From Porphyra umbilicalis (Eukaryota; Rhodophyta; Bangiophyceae; Bangiales; Bangiaceae): a DNA stretch of 64,000 bases. A model generated the notes under the pieces. That model saw only the letters and a list, made by a program, of their open reading frames with translations, was not told where the DNA came from and searched no databases. Positions 41,318 through 53,683 of this stretch are shown piece after piece. The stretch lies in the NCBI GenBank assembly GCA_002049455.2, contig KV918951.1, positions 62,001-126,000 of the forward strand, given 5' to 3'. How positions within the stretch are numbered: the stretch's first letter is position 1; the number at the start of each line of letters is the position of its first letter. The position numbers and the translations under genes are program-made.

Positions 41318-44300
41318 CTCCTTTAAGTATGAAAGTGACGGTAGAAATACACGAATTGGATGAAACCGTCCCGATGCCTGCAGTAGTCTCAGTGGCTGTC
41401 GTGGACGCTGGCGGTGGGAATATCAATGGGACGGCCTGTCCTCATCGACAGCAGGTCCGTCGGTTGCAAGATGGCCTACCTCGAGGCTCATCGTCACCGT
41501 GACGCCATCATGCTGTCTACCTCCCCTCCACCCACTTCAGGGAGCCAGAAGGACACTTGCGCCCCCGACCAGTCATATAGCACGGCATGACATCCGCAGC
41601 ATGTTGCTCGGCAGTGGCAGGGACCGCACCGTCCCTCTGCTACCGTGGAGGTACGCATACCAATTTCTGTGGGTACTTTTGTAGATGTTCGTCTGTCAAC
41701 TTTGTACTCGGTGTGTCATAGCGTTCTCCGCTCAAAGCTGCCTCGGTCTGTGCCAAAAGTACCCATCCGACCGCTATTGGTTATGTCACTAGAAAAAATC
41801 AAACCTAACCATCGACTTTGCTTCTCCGATCCCACGGTCTGCCCACGTCTGCCCAGCTCCAAGCATCTTTTTCCCATCAAGTGTTGGCCTTCTTTTTCTC
41901 CCTAGTTCACTTACATTTCCTTACCCACACAGATGAGGCGTTCGCGCGGCAAGCTAAGGCAAGCAAGACCGTATACGGAAAGAATCCGGCAACGATTGTC
42001 AGGGTGGCGGCGGCCCTGCCGTTTCGACGGAACAAGGGCGGGTCGCCCACGAATGCTGACGTAATTCTGTATCACGATTGCGCCCCGTGCAACGCTGCTG
42101 CAGTCCGTCGTCAGCAGGCTGTAGCGCCGGAACGGCTGTCGACACTGGCGGGCAGGACGGATAACGATTTCGACCCCCCCCACCCGTGTCTCTGACCACC
42201 CACTGACCCGACAGCTGACCGTTCCCGCTCGGTTCGTGCAGCTGTTGCCGGAACACCGTCAGTAGGGGCTGTCGTGGTGGCGGGTGCGACAGCTGAGACC
42301 CAACTGGTCGCGCCGGCATTCGTGCTTCGTGTGAACGCGGCCCTTCGCCCCCCCCCCTCCAAGACTCACTCCCAGCCTCCCAGGTGGGCGAAGCAGCGAA
42401 GTTGGGCGGCTCGGTTGTGCAGTCACGGAGGCTCAAGACGCGCACAGCGGGTGTCGCAGCGATGGGCCAAGATTCTACCAGTGACACCGCGCAGTCCAGC
42501 GGTCCGCGCTGTGACACGCCCTCGCCGCTTGCGCGCACAGGCACCGCTGTGAAAGTGCTCTTCCCTCTTGTGCCTCACTGCACCACTCTCGAACCCACCT
42601 TGACGTGGGAAATCTTTGAAGCGAGCGGCACGGCTGTTCCTCCGCCCTCTCCACATATGATATTGGACGGTACAGCGACTGCGGCTGCGCCCAGCGCGTC
42701 ACAGCTCACTCCTTGAGTGACCGTCAACCAGGTTTTGGAGTTTCTAGGCGCGGCTTGAATGCTCGAAGAAACTGCAGCTTTGGACCTAAACCATGAAGCC
42801 GCGGCCATCTTGGCGCGGACGGTTCCAAGTGCTTATCTGCATCTCACGCGAACGGGCGCATCAGTGTTTACACTCAGAAACCGTCCGTGTTAAAACCTGA
42901 TGTTGGTCAAAGCCGGCGCAACCGGCGCTTGACCGTGGCTGTTCGTGATATTTTAAGTGCCGCTGGGAGCCGTGCCTGCAGATTCCGACTACGCCGGACC
43001 GCCACACAGCAGATCGAGCTCTTGGAATCCATTGGAATCAGCTACGCAAAGTTCAACCGGATTCGGGTGTTCTTTGGGGGGGCTTCGAGCCCGCTGGCAA
43101 GCCCGCAAAGTCTACAGCAGGCACGATCTGCCGTTCTGAAAATGCTAACCAATGACGTCGCCTTCTTGGACAGTGGGGCCCACCTGAGCCACCTCTGTTG
43201 CGCGGTGTAAGGGCGATTGTCTGATCTGTGGTACGCCCTGCTGTTTGTAGAGTACCCGTGGTTAGACTCAGTGGGCGAGGCTATCCCACAAACTCGCTAT
43301 TACGAGGTCTTTAGCACTGGGAGGCCTCAATAAGAGATATCTTCCCTTCGCCTGACATCAGAGATGTCCATATCTCTGTTGGATTGAAAAAAGGGAGGGG
43401 ACCTGTCATCTGTGAATGTTGGGATGGGGTTAATGTACCAAAAGGACCCAAACAGACTGGGAAATACTGTCCTGATGACAGTCTGCCCTGAGTCCAAGGA
43501 CAAATTCTCTGAGTTTGCAGCCATACTGTTTCCACATGAGGAACAGTTCCATCAAATTGCCCTCACTGGCATTGTTATGGGGTCTCAGCGGCGGGCAGTG
43601 CGTGTCTTAGTTTACAGCGACTACCCATGCGTATGCAACATTACAGGCCATGAAGTGCCCAGCGCGTCGCTGCCATGACGTATGTGCCTGGGAACCAAGA
43701 GCCAGAGCGACGCGCAGTGGTTGTTGGACGCGCTGTTTAGGACTGTGCAGGACTTGAGTAGTTTTACACTCCGAGAACCGTGTCCCACCTAAGGGAAATG
43801 CGGGCTGCCTGCGAGTCGGGAGAGACGCCAGATGGACTCGGGCTTGCAACTTATTTGTCCATCGAGGGTCCGCCGGTCATCATCAAGCCACCCACCCCAG
43901 TTTTGCCACTTTCTCTTCATTCGGTGATTGGGCTTACGCTGCGGATGCTGCGGATTGCTATTGAGGCTCTGACGCGAGGGCGCGGGCCATCTACGGGATG
44001 GCAGTTTGCCCACTCCCTTGCGGCTACGTTGAGCGTGAAAATTGGCGTGGAATCTGTTCCATTCCGTGAAAGCAACTTCAATGGTCAGCACTGCCACACA
44101 ACTAGCGCGAGAAGCCACGCCATCGTGCGAATCCTGCGGCTTCTCATGCTGGCCCACTAGGCGACCGCCTACGAGCACGGGTAGGCGCTGCTGCGCGGCG
44201 TTACGGCAACCCCCAACAGTGCGGCTGTTATTCCCCTCGCCGAGCAGCAACGGTTTAAGGCCGATGCGCGGGCATTCGTCAGTCTCATCCAGGAATCTTT

Positions 44301-44769
44301 CCCATCGTTGAGCATTTCGCCCGAGCGACACGTGCTCTTCTCTCATAAGTGGGAGGCCATGGGACGTTAGGAAATCACCGGGCTCTGTGGCGAGCAGGCG
44401 ATTGAGTACTGGCAAGGGTATTATGACCAGAATGCGGCTCGATTAACGGGTGAGACGCCGCTGCTTTCCTGTCGTCAGCTGGCGCCTACGATGTTGTTGA
44501 GCGGCGTGGCTTCGGACGCTTTTCGGAGGTCCAAGGTGCCAATTCGTAAGCGGAAAGTGGGGCCTCTAAGTGCGCTCCTTCCCGGGGACCGCTGCAGGCA
44601 TGTGAACAAGGCCTGGATGTGGGAGAGTCTGGCCTCTCTCGAGAAGACGGCGAAGGACTGCGCGAAGTGGACAAATGACCAGTCTGAGGTGGCCATTGGA
44701 GTGATTGTGGCATTCTATGGAGAGTCAATTTTCACCACTGGCGTTCTGTGCACGAGTGGGCTTTTGTAG
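41318..44769 (+). mobile_element. Unclassified DNA transposon, copy 2 (more decayed)
   Basis: Homologous to 25960-28932 in the same orientation. Corresponding blocks: ISYAKFNRIRVFFGGASSP (42887-43210 frame), LNVGMGLMYQKDPNR-like NVGMGLMYQKDPN and VCPESKDKFSEFAAI (43412-43678), then after a frame change ERKPP-region equivalents and NFNGQHCHTTSARSHAI (43780-44160). Several stops and at least two shifts break it. It continues about 450 bp further than copy 1: KVPIRKRKVGPLSALLPGDRCRHVNKAWMWE (44491-44769), so copy 1 has lost that 3' part. Both copies lack visible inverted ends. Confidence 0.7.
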
Positions 44770-45005
44770 GGTGTTGAGAAGAAGCAACAGTCACCTTCAC
44801 ACACATCGTTGGATTGATGGGCGCTTCTCAAAAATGCGAAGGCAAATCGGAAACGGGTTTTTTATGGTGAAAAGGAGGCAGGCGTGTGTGTCCCGCCCGG
44901 CGGCCCTAAGCTCTTTCAAGCGCAGAGGAAATGCTGTGTCATGTAGCAAGCAGTGTTCATTGATCGGCAGCCGACACAACTGGTTGCAGCCAATAGAAAG
45001 CATTG

Positions 45006-45629
45006 TGGTGCGTGTCCCAAAATTGAGACATGGCGGTTTTTTTTTTCTCGGCCCACTGGCCTTCTGCAACGGTCCGATAATGTAATATTACGCACTCGGT
45101 CTCACTGTTCTTCCAGAACTGCCCCTGACAGTGTTAACAGAGGCGGCACATCCTGACGTGTCATGGGGGAAGATGTCATTCAATGCAACTTCGACAGGTG
45201 ACGATCACGCGGCCCAATCAAATGCACAGATACTAGAGCAGGCATGTCCTGACAATTTGTTTACGAAGAAAAGAGCACCACCTTACCAATAAAAAACGTG
45301 AAAAAGGCCCCCAGGTAGCCCGTGGAAGGAGACCACGATTTGGGACACTCCTCATCGAAGCTCCGGTTAGCACATGAGCTTGGGCGTTTCAAACTTTTAT
45401 CCCTAAAAGCCTGAAAAAGACTGGCTCTAAGATCGGGGCCATCTGAGAGGTCCGCAGAACAGGGCCCACTGCCGGGTATTAACGAGTTGTCAACCAAGCA
45501 CGAGTCGGGAGAGGCTCTATCCATGGAGGCCAGTCGAAAACTTTCTGGTACTTTACGCCACCTGCCCTCGTGCAGTGATGTGTCAGTCCTTCAGAAAATG
45601 CGCACGTCTCATTTTTGGGACACGCACCA
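45006..45629. mobile_element. MITE with 24-bp inverted repeats
   Basis: TGGTGCGTGTCCCAAAATTGAGAC at 45006-45029 is matched, inverted, at 45606-45629 with one mismatch (23 of 24). The internal 576 bp has no recognisable ORF. The immediate flanks (CATTG / TAAGT) show no clear target duplication, so the superfamily is open. Confidence 0.75.
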
Positions 45630-45879
45630 TAAGTTGCCTGCGCACCTGATGAGTTGGCTCAAAATCCAAAAAAGCCTCTTTAAGCAGGCTTGACTACGCG
45701 TGGCGGGCGTAAACGGGTGCCGATGTCTCTGGCCATCCTTCCGTGCAAGGCGCTTCAGATTGCGACCGCTCTCGAGATTACCAACGTCACAGCATCCAGT
45801 GGCTTCTTGTAAACCTAGAATTGTCTGCTCGGGATTGTCAGCGTGGCCTTGCGCGGGTGCGGCGCTTCCGCAAATATTT

Positions 45880-46115
45880 CGGCGGCGGCGGCAGGCATGG
45901 ATAAGATTTGGCGGCAGCTTGCTGGTGTTGCCTCACATCAGATTTGCAATATAAACGAGACGGGGCCTTTTTTTGTGGTGTACCCTCCATCTCCCACGTT
46001 TCACCCGATGACCGATCGAACGCCCGGGGCTCAAAAGCCACGAAACTCAAGATTTCGTGACCTTGACGCTGTGCTGAAATTCGACCGGGACGCACAAGTT
46101 GCAGATAACTACGTT
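45880..46115 (+). pseudogene. pogo/Tigger-type transposase fragment, N-terminal catalytic part
   Basis: GMDKIWRQLAGVASHQICNINETGPFFVVYP corresponds to the start of the DDE_1 domain (family consensus: helix, then IYNMDETGLFF). The first catalytic Asp of (D)ETG is replaced by Asn here (NINETG). After about 46115 the similarity is lost. The complementary C-terminal half of such a protein occurs at 59.2 kb on the same strand. Confidence 0.6.
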
Positions 46116-46613
46116 TGGCATGGCCATCGTCACCGCTATCAGCGGGGTGGCTGTCGGCCGCGACGACCCCGACGGCGTCGGCTCGCGGCGCCGTTGTCTG
46201 TAGGTGACGTCGCCGGCGCCGCTGCGGCCGGGCGGCATTGTCGGGCGTCGGCATTATCGGCGAGTGACGTCGGCAGCATCGCCGCGGGCGGGCGCCGTGG
46301 TTCGCCGGCGGTGCCGCTGTGCCGCGTATTGCCTGGAGGGGGAGGGGGGGGGAAGCAGTGTGTTCACGGCTACCGGCCTGGGGGTAAATAGGTGGCGCGG
46401 GGGTACCTCGGGGGGGGCACGCAGGCAGTGACCGCATGTTTCTGATGTCATAAAGGGCTACTGCTGGCGCGTTCGGTGCTCATGTGGCTGGTGTACTCGA
46501 CTACCGCCCGGCTGGCGTACTCGATGACCGCCCGATGGTGAACGCTGACCCAAATTCAAAATTCTGCTGATGTACGTTTGCCTAAATCGAACATGCTTCC
46601 CTCTTACACACTG
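46116..46613. other. Spacer, no gene seen
   Basis: GC-rich (46140-46430) then mixed sequence up to the end of the minus-strand gene. No protein or RNA recognised. Confidence 0.35.
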
Positions 46614-47486
46614 CTACTCTTCAACGTCAAACAAGACTTCGGACAACGACTGCATGGCCTCCTGGGAGCGCCTCATGCGGCGCTTCGCGTCCTTAAACGT
46701 GGCTTCGGCGGCGGCTTCCTGGCTGTCAAAGCGCTTCACGGCTGCATCGCGCTCGACGGCCAGCTCCTGCACCGCCGACGCCGTCTCGTCCAGCCGCCGC
46801 TTCGCCGCCTTGCGCGTCTGTTTGGCGAGGCACCACTGTTGTTCGCCAGACGAGCGCTTCTCCGTCGGGTTCCGCGACACAGACTGCAGCGCTAGAACGG
46901 CAAAGAGGGTCGCGGCAGCAGGCGAGGCGACGGAAGCCGCGACGGTGGCGGCAACGGCGAGGCGGGGGGCGGCCAAGGTAGAGTGAGGCAGGGGCGGAGG
47001 CGGGGGCAGAGGCAGTGGCGGTGGCGGGGGCGGCGGCGGCGGTGGCGGCGGCGGCGGCGGTGGAGGCGGTGGCAAGGGCGGGATCGAAGGCGGGGAAGGG
47101 GGCGGGAGCGAAGGCGGGGGCGGAGGCGAGGGCCGCGGCCCCGCCGACACTGGTAGCAGCGGCGCGACAGGGATCGTGGGCGGTCCCACCCCGCGCCGTG
47201 TGGCGCGTGCACGCGCCGCGGCTCCTCTAATTCGGCGGGGTTGAGGTGGCAGTAGAAGCTGTCGTCGGGATGTCGGAAGCTGGGACGGCGGCGGCGGCGG
47301 GGGGGGCGGCGCGGATGGCACGGACTCTTCAGACGTCGAGCGCGCGACCGGTGCCCCACCCGGCGACCACGGTGGCGTGCCCATCCGAATTTCTCCTGGA
47401 CGAGCTGTCGCCGACGCCGGGCTACCGTGGCGTCGGCCTATACTGCACTCCGCTCGCGACCAGCGATAGGCCGCAGCCGTCGACAT
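46614..47486 (-). CDS. Hypothetical proline-rich protein with membrane segment and coiled coil
   Basis: Family not recognised. The start at 47486 gives MSTAAAYRWSRAECSIGRRHGSP; the product is 290 aa in one uninterrupted frame. It has a Pro-rich middle with a poly-Pro run (about 47010-47075), then a hydrophobic stretch LAVAATVAASVASPAAATLFAVLALQS (likely one membrane helix). It ends in a charged helical region RKAAKRRLDETASAVQELAVERDAAVKRFDSQEAAAEATFKDAKRRMRRSQEAMQSLSEVLFDVEE with coiled-coil character. The intact frame amid decayed transposons suggests it may be a functional gene. It could be longer at the N-terminus, since the frame stays open to 47999. Confidence 0.5.
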   Translation of the reverse strand: MSTAAAYRWSRAECSIGRRHGSPASATARPGEIRMGTPPWSPGGAPVARSTSEESVPSAPPPPPPPPSQLPTSRRQLLLPPQPRRIRGAAARARATRRGVGPPTIPVAPLLPVSAGPRPSPPPPPSLPPPSPPSIPPLPPPPPPPPPPPPPPPPPPPLPLPPPPPLPHSTLAAPRLAVAATVAASVASPAAATLFAVLALQSVSRNPTEKRSSGEQQWCLAKQTRKAAKRRLDETASAVQELAVERDAAVKRFDSQEAAAEATFKDAKRRMRRSQEAMQSLSEVLFDVEE

Positions 47487-49912
47487 GGTTGAACCCGACG
47501 GCGTCCTGTCAAAGAAAGAAGGCGTCATTCCCTGGGTGATGGGGTGACAGGGAGCAACCGGTGGACGAGGGAGAGGGGGAAAGCAAAGTGATGGAGGTGG
47601 GGGGGGCATCGGGAATGGCAGAGAGGCAAGGTGGGATTCTGTAGACGGCGGGGTGACAGGCGGGCGGGTGATTGGTGTGAGGACTTCTGTGAGGACAGCG
47701 GCCTTCACCAAGAGAGAGGAGGCAGGAAGCCGTGGTATTTTGTATTTCCAGACGCCGCAACCAGCCATCCGGCAGCAGCAAGGTCGGAGGGGGGCGGTGC
47801 GCCGTACCTGCATGCCCCGCGGGCAGGTAGGGGGCGACGGAAAGTCACATGGGCAGGGGGGGGGGCGACGGGGGGACTCAGGGAGCCACAGAGCACTGGC
47901 GCGCCAACACCGCCCTCGGGACGGATGGCAGGGGTCGGAAAATGAGGCAGCACGGGGGGGTGGAGCATGATAAGCCAGAGGCGAACAGCTCTTTGCCAAT
48001 GCCTACCGCGCGGAGTGCAAGGGGAAGGGGCACAACAGGCGGACAGCGCGGAGCGATGCGCCGCCACCACGGACCGCGTTAGTACCAGGGGGGATGAGGG
48101 GGGGGCGCGCACTGTGAATAGCCCCAGGTCAGCAGCGCACGGCACTCGCAGCCCACGCGGCCCGCGGTGGCCTATTTTCCGGACAGATTCTGTCATCGAG
48201 AACCGGCGCACGGCCACCCTAGTAGCCGTGGCTGTCGTGAAAAGGCCGGAAGGGGGCAGCAGGGGGGAGTGGGGGATGAAGAGTCACGAGGAAGCAGCAC
48301 GCCGCCACTGCAGTCAGTGCGGGTCACACGGGGGTGGTTAGGGAGCAGCTGGCGTGGGGGGGGAAACCAACAGCCAGTGGAAAGGGGCGCGTAGTCGGCC
48401 TCTGAAGCTGTGTGAGGCGAAGGGCTCTTTGCAGCAGGGGACAGCCGGACACGGGTTCCCTGATTGGGCAGTGGTGGGGCGTTATTGGGCCGTGGGACCT
48501 CGCCTGGAGACTCCCAACGGCGGGTGTTCGCGTGCACCGATAGCGTCTTTAATGGTGCGCCACCGACGAGCCAGCATCCGTTTCCTGGCATCAACCCACG
48601 ACGGCGAGCACCCAACCCATCACTCACACCACTTCGGCACTCACACCAGTATCTCTCACCCCAACCAACGCAGCTGCTCATCCTTCTCCTCACCCTCGTC
48701 GTTCACTTCCACAGTCGCTTGGTGACTGCGGCCGCCAAGTCAGTCCCGCTAACTCGGGCCAGGTAAGCCACGGTTTGCTTCGAACGCCTCCTCATGTATT
48801 TATTCGGATACCCACGTGAGGTAACTGCTGACCCATGGACCCCAGGTGATTGATATTCCATGTACCTCTGGTAAGAGCTCGCCCATGTACCTGAGATGAA
48901 TGCTTGGCCACGAGCTCTGTGACGCTGTAAAATACATGGTCATTCTGCGGCACTGCCTTCTGCGACCAGTAGGCCAGCTCTCTCGCTCCATCGCAAACGC
49001 GGTCATTTTTTAGGCCCCCATTGTATACTCTCTTTCTCAGAAGTAGGGTCGTTGGAGACTGTTGCAGAAGTAGAGTTGTTTGGGAGGGACTCTCTCAAAA
49101 GTAGCGAGGTTGGGGAGCCGGAGTCTCCGAGGCTGGGTTGACTCTTCGATATGCTGTTCGGGACACGCCGAGGTAGGGTTATTGGGGACTCTCGGAGGCA
49201 GGGTTGTTAGCGGCGCCCGGGTTCTTGGGGGCGCCCGACTTGTTGATGGCGCTTTAATGTTCGCCGTTGTCAAGCTATTCACTTCACCCTCACTCGGCGA
49301 CAACTCCGCGCAAACGCAACTGTAGAAATGTGTTCGGCCACTCGCCACGATGACGTCCACAAGACGGCCCACCCCCACACGATACGGGCAAAAACTTTCT
49401 GGTCAACTATATTCCAGAAGTCATGCATGCTGCTTCCCTCTGTTTCCTTGCCATGCACGTCACTCAACAGCCTGTACCCCACGAGCAGCTCATTATTTGG
49501 TCGCAACTGAATCGTGAAAATACCTTTGCATGTGGGACTGCTGAAGCGGTATCCATAAATTGATCATGACATTAATAATAAGCACAGAACATCAGCAGTA
49601 AGTGGCAGGGCGTAAAAAGACGTATGTAAAGCCGAGGAAGTGGTGAAGCACGAAGCTCGTTCGTCTGATGACAGAAGAGTCTGACGACCGTTCCAGTGCA
49701 TCGCTCTGTACAGAGAAAAGCGCATGGTCCGCTTGTCTTTCTGAAGAGCGTTGTCAGCCTCAAACTGCTACTGGGGGCCGACGACGCTAGCGTGTACCCG
49801 ACCCGGTCATGCGTTGGGTTGACCGCCGCGTCGGAGGGCCGCCCCACGCGCTGCATAGGTCCCGACGGAACTGGTGAGCACGTGTGCGAGTGAACCAAGT
49901 TTACTTCGTGTC
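47487..49912. other. Gene-poor region, 2.4 kb
   Basis: Up to about 48750 it is G-rich on the + strand and may be the 5' flank of the proline-rich gene. Between 49040 and 49235 degenerate units around GAGGTAGGGTTGTTGGGGACTCTC repeat irregularly. From 49240 on the composition is balanced and no protein is recognised. Confidence 0.35.
49040..49235. repeat. Degenerate minisatellite
   Basis: Units such as GTAGGGTCGTTGGAGACTGTTG, GTAGAGTTGTTTGGGAGGGACTCTC, GAGGTAGGGTTATTGGGGACTCTCG and GAGGCAGGGTTGTTAG recur at irregular spacing of about 25-40 bp. Confidence 0.5.
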
Positions 49913-52900
49913 TCAAGAAAAAAAAACATTACAGAAGAAGGGCATGCCCACACGTTTATGGAGCGGGCTGTGCATTGCGGGAAGATCCGCGTCAACCCCT
50001 CGAAGACCAGCCAGGTCAGCAGAGTCGAGGACAACAAACACGAGCCGACGCGCGTGCTCGACAGGCACGAAGCGCAGCGCCAGGTCCGTCGCGTTGTCGG
50101 CGGCACGCCACTTGAGGCGCACACAGGCTCGCGCATCAAATGGGCAGAGGGGCTCGGTTTCCACGAACTCCATTGGCACCAACACAACAGCATCCCTCTT
50201 CGGCCGATTCACAATGGCCCGCAGCTTGCCAATACACAGCTCCGTCTCGTCGCCGCCGGGGTGGTACAATACAGCGTCGTGCCACGGTGAGCCCAGGTCG
50301 TCATCAGCCGCGCGCAGCTGCTAATGAGCGCGCGTGCCACACTCAAAGCGTGTCAGTATGGGCGTGCGAGTAGCGGCACGCCCGTGGTGAGTAGAAGCCA
50401 TGCTTCACAGCGCCCTGATGTCGGCCAAGTCTGGTCGGCGGTCCAAGTCCCCAACCGACACGCGGCCGACATTGTACACCCGCATTTTATGCTCTTGTGG
50501 CCGCTCTTCCTCGGCACTCACTGATGCTGCTGCCGCCGCCGCCGCCGCCGCTGCCGCCGGCACACCGTCGGAAGCGACCGTCGCCGTCGCGGCCGCCGCT
50601 GATAAGTCAGCAGCTGCCGCTCCGGCCGCCGCCGTCGCCTGAGCGGCGGCCGCCGGCGCGTTGATGGCCGCCCTTTGGAGGTCCTCCGCTGCAGATGTTG
50701 CCGCGGTCGCCTCTCGCTCAGCCACCCTGGCATGCCGAACTGTCACAGCGGCCTTATCGAATTCCGCGTTGCGGGCGAAGATGCCTCCTGCCCCGTCAGA
50801 GTGCTAAACAAGCTGGCGAGTAAACGTACCCGCGTCCTTGGTCGTGCGCTCGTACAAAGGCTTGGTCATCTTGTGCTCACTCTCGTTGGCGGCGATGATC
50901 CCATTTCGAAGGTTCGCGTGCCACTTGATCGCATCGGCGAGGTGGTACAGCAGCTTGTGTACCGTCACGGAAGCGATGTAGCCGAACATGGGAGTCGCGA
51001 AGTTTTTCACAGCAGTCTTTGGCCTGCTCAGCAATTTTGTACCTCTCTGTCCGCGTCATCGGCGGCGGCACGGCGAAGGTCGTCCGCCCGGCGATGCGGG
51101 AGTACAGAACGACGTCCTCTGCAAACATACACGTGACAGCAATATGCACGGGGGTGCCTCCCCACACGTCATGGTACGCCGCCCAGTCAAACACAAAGTT
51201 CTTTCCAACCAATGCGGCTGCGTGGTCGTCGGCTATCGCGTCATAGCCGGCCGCGTTTGTTGCCGCCGCTGCCGCGGCATGCTCCGCGTCGAGCTGGCCT
51301 GCAAACACGCCGTCAGGGTCCTCTTCTCCGAGCGGGCCAAAGAGGCCGGCCAGAATAAATGGCAAGATGGTGACGCTGTTCCTTCGCTGATAACCAGTGA
51401 CGACCGCCTGCTTCTCATTGGCGCTCAGAATATAGCTCCTCATCCGGAAGAGTGAAAACTGGAACGGGACACAGAGCGGATGGAGTGACGGTTCAGACAC
51501 GGACATCACTCGACGAAACCGGCTTCGCGCGAGGGGGAGCTCGTGTGTAATGTACAACACACACAGGAAATGGAAGGCACACAGACAAGATAGCGGCGAA
51601 AACGCGTAGCCTCGCAGTGTTCTGCATACCTCGCTCTTTCTGTTGAGACGCAGGAGGCGCTTGAAGGCGATGCGGCGAGTGGCCGTATCCGATCCAGCTG
51701 GAGGCTTCTTACCTTGGCACAAGTAGGAGAAGACACGGACAGGCCTGTGCACAAGCATTTTGGTGACTCCCAGATCCAAGACCTAAGACAGAGTCACAGC
51801 TGCAAATAAAAGGGTGGAAGAGTGCACGAGGGAGGGGTAAACATTGGGACTGTCACAGTCAGGCTCAGACCGAAAAATCAAGCGGGAGACACAGGGTGGG
51901 CTCAACCGCGCAGCAGATACGAAGCAGACAAGCAAAATTTTGTGGTTGAACGTACGTGCATCACATCAAACTTAATCATATTGTACAACGACAACGATGC
52001 CGAGCCAAGGCCTGCCATATCGGAAAGCCCCGGCACGCCGCCCGATGATGAGTCGAGGGCGCCAAGCGACACCCGCCGGAGGCGCTCTCGCTGCTGCCTA
52101 GAGTGCTCATAGGCCTCCACCTGGTTGTTAAGGGTGTTAACGACATTGCGCTCTGAAGCATTGGCCGCCTGGGGCCCCCCGACAATCTCGATCTTGGCCA
52201 TGCAGGACGAGCTCGGATACGCACATTGGCCGCCCTTCAATCACAGCACCGCGCGCTCTTCCGGCTGGTCACAGATGTAGAGAAGGACTCGAAGAAGTTC
52301 CAGCGCCTTCCAGGGACCAACCGTGACTCGAAAGCCAATGTGGCTGCGGTCAATCACGTGCGTGAAGGCCGTGTAGATCACACGCTGAAAGATCGCGCAC
52401 CGTCGAATCCTGGCTCTCTCGTCCGCTTTGGGCTCTTGGAGTTTGCGCAAAATGGGTACATAAGCGACAGTAACCCACTCAACGGTGCTCGACACAGCGA
52501 TGACGAGGCGCACACGTACAGGGGACAGTTTGTGCGCTATGCAAAGACAACCAACAAGCGCAAAGCAAGAAAGATTCAACAAGTGCAATGCAAGAAAAAC
52601 AGAAAGAAAAACATCGGCTGAGTCAGACAGTGGACCCAGACGGTGGCATGGTGACCAGCATAGCACAGGCAGCGGGTCACGGTCACGGTCCCATCCGCAT
52701 CAACAAAAACAACGCAGCAACATTAGCAACATACTACCAGACCAAGATATCTGCCTGCTGTCCGAGAACGCATTGAGCCCAAGCGCGCAGGCTGGCTCCT
52801 TCCAGTTCTTCATAACGAGTTCCTCGCAAAGTTTGAAGGCATCCCCGTCCATAGGCGTCTCCCGGCGGTCACTTGGCGGCGCCGGCCCCGCCACACCCCT

Positions 52901-53683
52901 CCAAAGCGGAATGGAGCTGCGCTTCCGCTTGATCAGCGCCCTGAGCACCTGGAGCACGTCGCGGAGGGCCGCCTTGTAGGGGAAGTTACCTTCCACGATG
53001 CGCACCTTCTTCGACCCTGCATTCAGCGCGGCGGCGTCCACGTCGTCGCGCAGTGCCTTTTTTCAAGCAGCCACCGACAGGAAGTGGTAACGCAGCGTCT
53101 TGTGGTGGCCCGCAACCTCCGCCATGCCGGCCTTGGTTCTGTCCCAGTCTTGTAGGAACTCGACCAAGAACTCCTGCTCCTACGAGGGACAGTCGCCCGA
53201 CGCAGTCTTGCGGTGCCGACGCCGAGGTAGTTGCGTGTGGCTGCCGATAAAGTCGTCGTGGATGCCATGATGGTGCCGACGGAGTGCCAAGAGGAATTTG
53301 GCCTCAAAGCCACAGTCGCACACCAGAATTGGACTGGTAGGGGGCAAATCCGACATGACATGCGGCCTGAGAGTGGGGCAGGAGACACACACGAGTGGAG
53401 TAGCACATGTGGCAGCAAGGTGGTCGGGTGTCACAAATCGGGCGTCAGAATGTGGGCATCACAGCGGTAAATCAGAGCAGCACACACGTACACCCTTTGG
53501 TGCTCCTCAGCACGCATACACCACGCAAGAGGGGCGCCAGCGGCTGGCACGAAGATGCACATACGTTAGAGAACAATGCAGTCTGTTTTCTAGACGGTTT
53601 GACGCGCCAATTCAGACGTCATCGGCCGGGAACTGCTCAACCTTGCGACGCAAAACCTGAAGCAAAGCACGCCCGTCAGACAT
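49913..53683 (-). pseudogene. Transposase-like gene with C2H2-type finger and introns, inactivated
   Basis: Segments in 5'-3' order on the minus strand: a possible first exon MSDGRALLQVLRRKVEQFPADDV (from 53683); a finger-like CDCGFEAKFLLALRRHHHGIHDDFIGSH (about 53330); AGSKKVRIVEGNFPYKAALRDVLQVLRALIKR and CEELVMKNWKEPACALGLNAFSDSRQ (53040-52760); RVIYTAFTHVIDRSHIGFRVTVGPWKALELLRVLLYICDQPEERAVL (52410-52244). After an in-frame TGA (52241) come LKGGQCAYPSSSCMAKIEIVGGPQ and LSLYNMIKFDVMHV (to about 51960); LDLGVTKMLVHRPVRVFSYL (51779); ILPFILAGLFGPLGEEDPDGVFAG (about 51370). After a frame change come FGYIASVTVHKLLYHLADAIKWHANLRNGIIAANESEHKMTK, an in-frame TAG (about 50807), an Ala-rich linker, TGA (50405) and AIVNRPKRDAVVLVPMEFVETEPLCPFDARACVRLKW. 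The Cys pair followed by FDVMHVLDLGV resembles the catalytic region of CACTA/KDZ-like transposases. Superfamily unassigned. Confidence 0.6.

Noticed and set aside
48193-48693. 166-codon minus-strand ORF
   Set aside because: Low-complexity, no splice context or homologous motif; likely chance.
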